The notes beneath the pieces are model-generated. The model was not told the DNA's origin, searched no databases, and was given only the letters and a program-made list of their open reading frames with translations. Both the position numbers and the translations under genes were made by a program. A stretch of DNA of 38,931 nt, taken from the NCBI GenBank assembly GCA_034440115.1, contig JAWXBM010000095.1, positions 1 to 38,931 of the forward strand, given 5' to 3'. This DNA is from JAWXBM01 sp034440115 (GTDB taxonomy: Bacteria > Pseudomonadota > Gammaproteobacteria > Xanthomonadales > SZUA-36). This document shows positions 17,796 to 24,134 of the stretch, one piece after another (the first letter of the stretch is position 1; each line of letters opens with the position of its first letter).

Positions 17796-18676
17796 GATGC
17801 CTTCTCAATACCCGCAGCTTCCATGGCCGCAAGAATAAGCGCGGGATCGCCTGCTGAAACCAGGTTCACGCCCGACACTCCAGGTATCTCGCGCAGTTGC
17901 TGGATTTTCTCCGCACAGATTTTTATGCCTTCGAGTTCAGGGTCAGCCGCCTGGCTGATACGCTGCACCAGCTTGTCTGACATCACCGCACCCTGCAACG
18001 AACGTTTCAACTCCAGGGCTGCTGCCGCGCTGGGCAGGACGGCCAGGCTGGTCATCACGGCACAACGCCAGGTCAAACGTGCATCCACCAGGTGCTGCAT
18101 ATAACGGCGCATGGATTTCATATTGAAGCAGATTTGGGTTTGGATAAAGTGGGCTCCGGCATCAACACGGGCCAGCAATGATTTGGGCTGCCAGCCCTTC
18201 TTCGGCACAAACACGGTGGCTGCTGTACCGATGAAAAATTCACCGGCGCCGGTGATGGACTCGTCCTCACCCATCAGTCGCGCCATGTTGACCAGGTCTT
18301 CACCACTCAGTTCCATCACCTGTCGAGTTACAGGCTGGTAAGTGGACGGTAGTTCTTCGCCACGGGTCAACAAGATACTATCCACGCCCAACACAGCCAG
18401 GCCCAACAAATCATTCTCCAAAGCAATGCGATTGCGATCGCGCCCGGTGACATGTACCAACGGGTCAATTCCCTCAGACAACAATATGGCTGCGGCTGCC
18501 GTGGCCGACATCTGCAGGCGACCATCATGGGCATCCGGCACTTGCAGCACCGTAATATAAGGTGCCAACGTGCGAGCCTGTTGCCGCAAATGATCTGCAG
18601 TTGTTGCACGCCCCAAAGCCAGGTCGGCGCTGACAGCAAAAGAATGTTTGGCGATTGCGTCTCTGAATCGGATCAA
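17792..18676 (-). CDS. Methylenetetrahydrofolate reductase-like protein
   Basis: A predicted TIM-barrel flavoprotein of the MTHFR family (MetF reduces methylene-THF to methyl-THF). VHVTGRDRNRIALENDLLGLAVLG and ILLTRGEE match the family's folate- and FAD-proximal segments, and QTQICFN parallels the conserved QxxF-type strand. Two core features differ from MetF. The VSFEFFPP opening reads VSADLALG, so the catalytic Glu28 position appears to be Asp (D18), and the ALRGDPP loop reads LTRGEEL. The length (294) is normal. The annotated start is a TTG. An ATG at 18685-18687 lies 11 bp upstream, one base out of frame across a T4 run, so the true start or an indel needs checking. It is probably a paralogue with a specialised one-carbon role rather than housekeeping MetF. 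Confidence 0.75.
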   Translation of the reverse strand: MIRFRDAIAKHSFAVSADLALGRATTADHLRQQARTLAPYITVLQVPDAHDGRLQMSATAAAAILLSEGIDPLVHVTGRDRNRIALENDLLGLAVLGVDSILLTRGEELPSTYQPVTRQVMELSGEDLVNMARLMGEDESITGAGEFFIGTAATVFVPKKGWQPKSLLARVDAGAHFIQTQICFNMKSMRRYMQHLVDARLTWRCAVMTSLAVLPSAAAALELKRSLQGAVMSDKLVQRISQAADPELEGIKICAEKIQQLREIPGVSGVNLVSAGDPALILAAMEAAGIEKAS

Positions 18677-18771
18677 AACTTACTCATCAAGGTCTGGCGA
18701 ATGCATCAGCCTAGCATTTTCAATGCAATTCCGACTATTTTCGCATGCAGGGTAAATGGTAACCTGAGTAA

Positions 18772-20073
18772 ATGAGTAAACACATGAAAAAGCAACACCA
18801 GAATCAGCAACATGTTGCCTCTTACTATGCGGCAACTGCCAATCGACCCGAAACCTACCCCCAACTGCAGGGTGCACAGCAGGCCGATATTTGTATCGTT
18901 GGCGCAGGCTTCACCGGCATTGCCTCAGCGCTGAGTCTGGCGGAGCGCGGTTATAAGGTGGCCGTGGTTGAAGCCAACCGCGTGTCCTGGGGCGCATCGG
19001 GCCGCAACGGCGGACAGATGATCCGCGGCATCAGCGGCGAATCCAGGATACTGAAGAAGTTCGGTTCAGAGTATGCAGACCTTTTATGGCAAATGCGCTG
19101 GCGTGGCCACGAGATCATTCACCAACGGGTGGAGAAATACGGCATTGAATGCGACCTGAAGTCCGGTTACCTGGATGTGGCCAGCAAACAGCACCAGATG
19201 GCCGACTTAGAGGAAGAAGTGGCGCTGATGGAGAAGTACCGCTTTCCCTATGAGTACCGCCTGCTGGATGCTGCAGAAACCGCCGACACCATTGGCACCA
19301 AGGCCTATGTGGGTGCGTTGCTGAATTATCGTGATGGCCATCTGCATCCGCTGAATCTGTGCGCCGGAGAGGCGCATGCTGCTGCCAATCTCGGCGTACA
19401 GATTTTCGAACAGTCGCCGGTCACCAATATCGTGCACGGTGCAAGCCCAAGAGTGGAAACAGCTGACGGTTATGTGGCTTGCAAAACCGTAGTAATGGCT
19501 GGCCATATCTGGCATCAATTGGAACAACACAGGCTTTCCGGCACCACCTTTCAGGCCGGCAGTTTCGTCATTGCCACCGAGCCCTTGTCGGCAGAAATTC
19601 GGCAGCAGATCAATCCCAAAGATGTGGCGATTTGCGAGGTGAACAACATCATCGACTATTACCGCCTGTCGGCTGATGGTCGCATGCTATATGGCGGACG
19701 CTGCAATTATTCCGGGCGAATACCACCCAGCATCAAGGCAGCTATGCTACCCAGGATGTTGAAAATATATCCGCAGCTCAAAAACGTACGCATCGATTAT
19801 GAATGGGGCTGCAGCATCGGCATTGTCATTCGCCGCATTCCCATGGTGGGGCGCATCGATGACAATATTTATTACGTGCAAGGTTATTCAGGGCATGGGG
19901 TAAACGCCACGCATATCCTGGGTGAAGTCATCGCTGAGGCCATAGGTGGCACCATGGAGAAATTCGATCTGTTCGCCAAGATGCCGCAAATTCGTGTACC
20001 GTTCGGTAACTATGCCGGTAACCAGATGGTGGCACTGGGCATGTTGTACTACCGTTTGAAGGACTTGCTGTAG
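18772..20073 (+). CDS. DAO-family FAD-dependent amine oxidase (PuuB/OrdL-like)
   Basis: A cytosolic flavoprotein of the D-amino-acid-oxidase superfamily. Family marks are the FAD motif ADICIVGAGFTGIASALSLAERG (GxGxxG at 44-49), SWGASGRNGGQM close to what gamma-glutamylputrescine oxidases show, and the C-terminal YYVQGYSGHGVNATHILG. The length (433) matches E. coli PuuB (426). The reaction could be oxidation of gamma-glutamyl-putrescine or of an N-methyl amine such as sarcosine; sequence alone does not decide. It diverges from the MTHFR-like operon across 95 bp. It is 13 kb from the polyamine operon, which lacks its own PuuB. A second in-frame ATG lies at 18784. Confidence 0.85.
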   Translation: MSKHMKKQHQNQQHVASYYAATANRPETYPQLQGAQQADICIVGAGFTGIASALSLAERGYKVAVVEANRVSWGASGRNGGQMIRGISGESRILKKFGSEYADLLWQMRWRGHEIIHQRVEKYGIECDLKSGYLDVASKQHQMADLEEEVALMEKYRFPYEYRLLDAAETADTIGTKAYVGALLNYRDGHLHPLNLCAGEAHAAANLGVQIFEQSPVTNIVHGASPRVETADGYVACKTVVMAGHIWHQLEQHRLSGTTFQAGSFVIATEPLSAEIRQQINPKDVAICEVNNIIDYYRLSADGRMLYGGRCNYSGRIPPSIKAAMLPRMLKIYPQLKNVRIDYEWGCSIGIVIRRIPMVGRIDDNIYYVQGYSGHGVNATHILGEVIAEAIGGTMEKFDLFAKMPQIRVPFGNYAGNQMVALGMLYYRLKDLL

Positions 20074-20082
20074 TCTTTCACC

Positions 20083-20140
20083 CGTCACCCCGGCCTTCGC
20101 TTGCCCCGGACTTGATCCGGGGAGCCGGGATCCACTGCCA
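20083..20140. repeat. REP-like palindromic repeat
   Basis: CCCCGGA, loop CTTGA, TCCGGGG (20104-20122) is flanked by CGTCACCCCGGCCTTCGCTTG and AGCCGGGATCCACTGCCA. It matches the reverse complement of positions about 200-259 at most bases, so the two are members of one intergenic repeat family in opposite orientation. It lies between the amine oxidase stop and the aminoacylase-like start and ends where the latter's leader begins. Confidence 0.8.
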
Positions 20141-20170
20141 TTGAGCAATATGTTGGCGCACAATCACAAT

Positions 20171-21730
20171 ATGAAAACAAAACTGACTACCTTGATTAAA
20201 TTATCCGTTCTGACCGCCCTCTGCCTGCTGCTCAGCGCGTGCGATGCCAAAAAACCTGAGCCAACGGTGGCTGAGCCTGCTCAAGTCGACAGCTGGCTGA
20301 TCAGCAATGTGCGAATCATCGATGGCAGCGGTGCGCCAGCTTTTGCCGGAGCGGTGCGCATCGAGAATGAGCGCATCCTGGAATTGGGACAGTTGCAGCC
20401 GCTGGATGGTGAAGCCGTAGTCGATGGCGGCGGCCAGGTACTGGCACCGGGCTTTATCGATACCCACAGCCATGCTGATTCCGAACTGGCCGAACAACCC
20501 GAAGCGCTGGCCGCCGTTGGCCAGGGGATCACCACGGTAATTTTTGGCCAGGATGGCGGCTCGCCTTTGCCGCTCAGCGATTTCTACGCGCAGTTGGAAG
20601 CTCATCCCACGGCTCTCAACGTAGCGGCCTACTCTGGCCATAACACCCTGCGTGATGCGGTAATGGGCGGCGATTATCTGCGGCCCGCCAGTGCGGCAGA
20701 ATCCGAAGCCATGCAAAGCCTGCTGGAAGCCGATCTGCAAGCCGGGGCCCTGGGTCTGTCATCCGGGCTGGAATACGATCCGGGCATCTATTCCGAACAA
20801 TCCGAAGTGATGCAACTGGCGCGCGTGGCGGCCCAACATGGTGGGCGCTACATCAGCCATGTGCGCAGCGAAGACCGCTGGTTCCTCGAAGCGCTGGAAG
20901 AAATCATCGCCATTGGCCGTGAAACCGGCATACCGGTGCAGATATCACACATCAAACTGGCCATGAAAAGCCTGTGGGGCCGCGCACCGGAAATCCTTGC
21001 CCGGCTGGACCAGGCTCGTGCCGAGGGCGTAGATATCACCGCCGACATTTATCCTTACGAATATTGGCAATCAACTCTGTACGTTCTGGTCCCTGATCGC
21101 GACCCCAATAACCTAAAGGAAATTGACTTTGCCTTATCGGAACTCGCTCCGCCCGAAGGAATCATTTTTAGTCAATTTGATCCCGACCCCAGCCTGGTAG
21201 GGCAAACCCTGGCAGCCGTGGCCGACGCACGGGGCGCAAGCCCGGTAGAAACTTTCAGCGCTTTACTGGCCGAATCGCAGGCCATGACAGCAGAAACTGG
21301 TGAGCAAGCCGATATGATCATTGCCAGCAGCATGGTTCAAGATGACATCATTGCGCTGCTGAAATGGCCGCATACCAATGTCTGCACCGATGGCTCGCTG
21401 GACGACTTGCACCCGCGTGGCATGGGCTCTTTTCCCCGAGTGTTGGGGCGCTATGTACGAGAAATGGGTGCGCTCAGCCTGGAAGAAGCCGTGCATAAAA
21501 TGTCTGGCTTGTCGGCCGCGCATATGGGCATCAAAGATCGTGGCCTGATTGCAGCTGGCATGGCCGCGGACCTGGTGTTGTTTGACCCGGATACCGTGTT
21601 GGACAATGCCACTACCAGCGATCCTGCGGCTGCCAATAGCGGCATCAGCACGGTGTGGGTGAATGGCGCCATGGTCTTTGCCGAGGGCGCGGTTACCGGC
21701 AACTTACCGGGCCGTATTATCCGCCGCTAG
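20171..21730 (+). CDS. N-acyl-D-amino-acid deacylase-like amidohydrolase lipoprotein
   Basis: An exported lipoprotein of the D-aminoacylase branch of the amidohydrolases, predicted to release D-amino acids from N-acyl or dipeptide forms. From the ATG at 20171 the signal ends LLLSAC with the lipidated C24. Family marks are DTHSHAD (H99, H101), QISHIK (H260), TDGSLDDLHPRGMGSFPRVLGRYV and the ending DRGLIAAGMAADLVLFDPD. The loop that holds the metal-bridging Cys in Alcaligenes D-aminoacylase (GNCG) reads GQDGG here, so an Asp may replace it. The length of 519 residues is slightly above usual. Its final codons, GRIIRR-stop, are duplicated at 31469-31483, next to the MFS gene. Confidence 0.85.
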   Translation: MKTKLTTLIKLSVLTALCLLLSACDAKKPEPTVAEPAQVDSWLISNVRIIDGSGAPAFAGAVRIENERILELGQLQPLDGEAVVDGGGQVLAPGFIDTHSHADSELAEQPEALAAVGQGITTVIFGQDGGSPLPLSDFYAQLEAHPTALNVAAYSGHNTLRDAVMGGDYLRPASAAESEAMQSLLEADLQAGALGLSSGLEYDPGIYSEQSEVMQLARVAAQHGGRYISHVRSEDRWFLEALEEIIAIGRETGIPVQISHIKLAMKSLWGRAPEILARLDQARAEGVDITADIYPYEYWQSTLYVLVPDRDPNNLKEIDFALSELAPPEGIIFSQFDPDPSLVGQTLAAVADARGASPVETFSALLAESQAMTAETGEQADMIIASSMVQDDIIALLKWPHTNVCTDGSLDDLHPRGMGSFPRVLGRYVREMGALSLEEAVHKMSGLSAAHMGIKDRGLIAAGMAADLVLFDPDTVLDNATTSDPAAANSGISTVWVNGAMVFAEGAVTGNLPGRIIRR

Positions 21731-21822
21731 ATACAAATCAATCCGACTGATCCATCTGCCTGTCAGCATGCGAAAACAGGATAAACGGCACGGAAAGTAT
21801 GGCAAAGCCCGCACCTACTGCA
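21716..21822. repeat. Left 107-bp direct repeat bounding the 9.6-kb block
   Basis: It aligns without gaps to 31469-31575 (offset 9753) with seven mismatches by eye, about 93 percent identity. It begins inside the last codons of the aminoacylase gene and runs into sequence that is the 3' end of an MFS transporter gene on the minus strand. Homology stops abruptly after TACTGCA on the right, and before ATTATCCGCCG on the left. No transposase or tRNA attachment site is evident. Confidence 0.92.
21738..21822 (-). pseudogene. Truncated 3' remnant of MFS transporter gene
   Basis: Read on the minus strand, this encodes the last 28 or so residues of the MFS transporter found intact at 31491-32789, with one substitution (VLFILF to VPFILF) and the same C-terminus, HADRQMDQSD-stop. 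The frame remains open a little farther upstream (GVAVISSLRAAVGAG) before an in-frame TAA, so up to about ten more codons may be decayed remnant. It cannot be expressed as a transporter. It is the best evidence that the MFS gene once lay directly beside the aminoacylase gene. Confidence 0.85.
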
Positions 21823-21881
21823 GCTCGAAGCGAGGAAATCACAGCGACTCCCAATTACTTTGGGACGCATCCTGGTTTGCC

Positions 21882-24128
21882 TTATTGCTGAGGAGTATGA
21901 GGTGCCGTCTGGGGTTTGGATTGAAGTTCTACGTGGGCCTTGTCGTGCGCTTGCCATGCCAGATCTATCACGTAGTTGTGGATGGCCTCTACATCCTCCG
22001 CTGTAAGCAGACCACTGAAGCTCCCCATTCCCTTGGCTGCCAGCGTACCTTCGAGCACCACCTCGTTAAAGGCTTTGTGGGTGGAGACACTCATACGCCT
22101 CAGGTCGGGAATACCAGTCCCTCCCCCATCCGAGTTGTTGTGGCACTTTACGCAATTTCGGGAATACAGCTCGGCACCGCGCTGCAACTGTGCAGCTGAA
22201 CCCCGTCGTTCAACTGGTGGCAGAGGAAAGCCTGGCGCTGCACGATCGATTTCGGGTGGTATCGGTACCGCGCCGCCACCCAGTTTAAAAGCAATGATGC
22301 GGCCTTTATTGCCGTATCGATACGCCGCTGAACCCTCCGGGTGAACTTGGCCTACGGCGCCACCCGTGCCTGCCATGATGGCGACATACTGCTCTCCATT
22401 CACGGTATAAGTCATCGGACCTGCCATCAGGCTGGAGCCGGTTTCAATAGCAAACACCTGCTCTCCGTTGCTGGCATCAAGCGCTACAAACTCTCCTGTT
22501 GCGCGGCCCTGAAATACCAATCCGCCCGCCGTGCTCATAACACCACCACCATTCCAAAGCGCGAACATCTCGCCTACCCAGGGACCTGAGGTTTCCACTT
22601 CCCAAGCCAGCTTCTGGGTAACCGGATTCCAGGCACGCAGATAGCCACGAAGCGTGCTATCCGGTTGACCGACCTCCAGACTTTCCAGGGATGGAAACGC
22701 TTTGGCTGCCTCTCCGTCCCGGCCCCAATCACCTGGAGTGGGAAAAACGTAAACGGAAGCTGTATTGAGCCCGCCTTTTTGATATTGGAAAGGCTTCGTG
22801 GGCATGGTCCAGAATGCGCCCGCCTCCATCACCGGTATGTATACCAAACCGGTATCGGGACTGAAGGACATGGGGTGCCAACTGTGCCCGCCAGCGGGGC
22901 TCGGAAATACCAATTTCGGCTCGGAAAAATATTCACCCTGCCCAGTCTCGACCGGCCTGCCACTAATCTTGTCCACATGTGAAGCCCAGGTGACTTTGAC
23001 GTAAGGTTCTGCTGAAAGCAGCTCGCCGCTTGCGCGGTCAAGCACATAGAAAAAGCCATTTTTGGGAGCTTGCATCAATACCTGACGAACCTTGCCCTCA
23101 ATTTCGAGATCGGCCAGCACCATTTTCATGGTGGCCGTAAAGTCCCAGTTATCCGCAGGCGTTGTTTGATAATGCCAAATCAATCGGCCTGTGTCGGGAT
23201 TGATAGCCAAAATGGAGGCCAGGAACAGATTGTCGCCACCTGAGGGGCTTCTCAGCTTGCGCGGATACGGAGCAGCATTGCCGGTACCCACATAGAGCAG
23301 GTTCAAATGGGGGTCATAAGCCATCGCGTCCCAAACCGTACCACCGAGCCCAACCTCCCAAAGACTTTGTGTATCCCAGGTGGCCGCAGCCATGGCCAAT
23401 TCCGGGTGCTCGAACCCCAGTTTGGGATCACCCGGCACAGTAAAAAAGCGCCAGGATTGTTCGCCACTGGTCAGGTCATATGCGGTGACATAGCCGCGAG
23501 CATCCAGTTCTGCGCCAGAATTGCCAATCACCACTTTATTTCCAGCGATATAGGGCGCCCCAGTCACCGTGTATCCCCGCTCACGGTCAATGATGGTGTC
23601 GGCGCGCCAGACCACGCCACCCGTGCTTGCATCGAGCGCGTACAAATGGCCATCGAGGGAACCGACATACACTTGGCCGTGCCAAACAGCCACGCCGCGA
23701 TTAACCACACCACAACATACTTTTCGCATCGTGTCGGGATCCACCTGCGGAGCAAATTTCCACAACTCGGTGCCGGAAGCTGCATCGACCGCGAAGACAG
23801 CTCCTAATGGCCCACTGGAGTACATCACCCCATCCACCACGATGGGCGTGGCTTCAAACCCGTGTTCAGTTTCTGTGTTGGACTGCCAGGCAAATCCCAG
23901 TTGCTCGACGTTTTGCGTATTAATCTGCTTTAAGGGTGAATGATAACTCTGCTGATAGTCCCGGCCTCCAGTGAGCCAGGAGCCAGGTTCATCAGCAATG
24001 TTGAGCAGTCGTTCGGCGTCAATCCAGGCAGCCTTCGGCGGGGCAACTGCTGCAGACTGTGCACCCAGCGGGGCGCTGAGTAGCATTGCCAACAAACCAA
24101 CCCAGCAGAATGTCCGATGAGTTTTCAT
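21882..24128 (-). CDS. PQQ-dependent quinohemoprotein alcohol dehydrogenase
   Basis: A periplasmic eight-bladed propeller dehydrogenase with a fused cytochrome c domain (type II or III quinohemoprotein). It carries a Sec signal (to about residue 24), the vicinal disulfide CC next to PQQ (about 137-138, KVCCGVVNRG), tryptophan-docking repeats such as GHLYALDASTGGVVW, the catalytic Asp in PADNWDFTA (about 324-331), and a C-terminal CVKCH haem c motif (about 657-661) with a later Met in AKGMGSF as possible axial ligand. The residue two after the catalytic Asp is Thr, not the Asp of lanthanide-dependent XoxF/ExaF enzymes, so calcium is expected. No pqq synthesis genes are in the window. It starts 6 bp after the receptor stop, so it is the last gene of the sigma/anti-sigma/receptor operon. 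Confidence 0.9.
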   Translation of the reverse strand: MKTHRTFCWVGLLAMLLSAPLGAQSAAVAPPKAAWIDAERLLNIADEPGSWLTGGRDYQQSYHSPLKQINTQNVEQLGFAWQSNTETEHGFEATPIVVDGVMYSSGPLGAVFAVDAASGTELWKFAPQVDPDTMRKVCCGVVNRGVAVWHGQVYVGSLDGHLYALDASTGGVVWRADTIIDRERGYTVTGAPYIAGNKVVIGNSGAELDARGYVTAYDLTSGEQSWRFFTVPGDPKLGFEHPELAMAAATWDTQSLWEVGLGGTVWDAMAYDPHLNLLYVGTGNAAPYPRKLRSPSGGDNLFLASILAINPDTGRLIWHYQTTPADNWDFTATMKMVLADLEIEGKVRQVLMQAPKNGFFYVLDRASGELLSAEPYVKVTWASHVDKISGRPVETGQGEYFSEPKLVFPSPAGGHSWHPMSFSPDTGLVYIPVMEAGAFWTMPTKPFQYQKGGLNTASVYVFPTPGDWGRDGEAAKAFPSLESLEVGQPDSTLRGYLRAWNPVTQKLAWEVETSGPWVGEMFALWNGGGVMSTAGGLVFQGRATGEFVALDASNGEQVFAIETGSSLMAGPMTYTVNGEQYVAIMAGTGGAVGQVHPEGSAAYRYGNKGRIIAFKLGGGAVPIPPEIDRAAPGFPLPPVERRGSAAQLQRGAELYSRNCVKCHNNSDGGGTGIPDLRRMSVSTHKAFNEVVLEGTLAAKGMGSFSGLLTAEDVEAIHNYVIDLAWQAHDKAHVELQSKPQTAPHTPQQ

Positions 24129-24134
24129 GCTGTC

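Noticed and set aside
21882..24128. Lanthanide-dependent (XoxF/ExaF-type) alcohol dehydrogenase
   Set aside because: The position two residues after the catalytic Asp is Thr (WDFT) rather than Asp, so the extra lanthanide ligand is missing.
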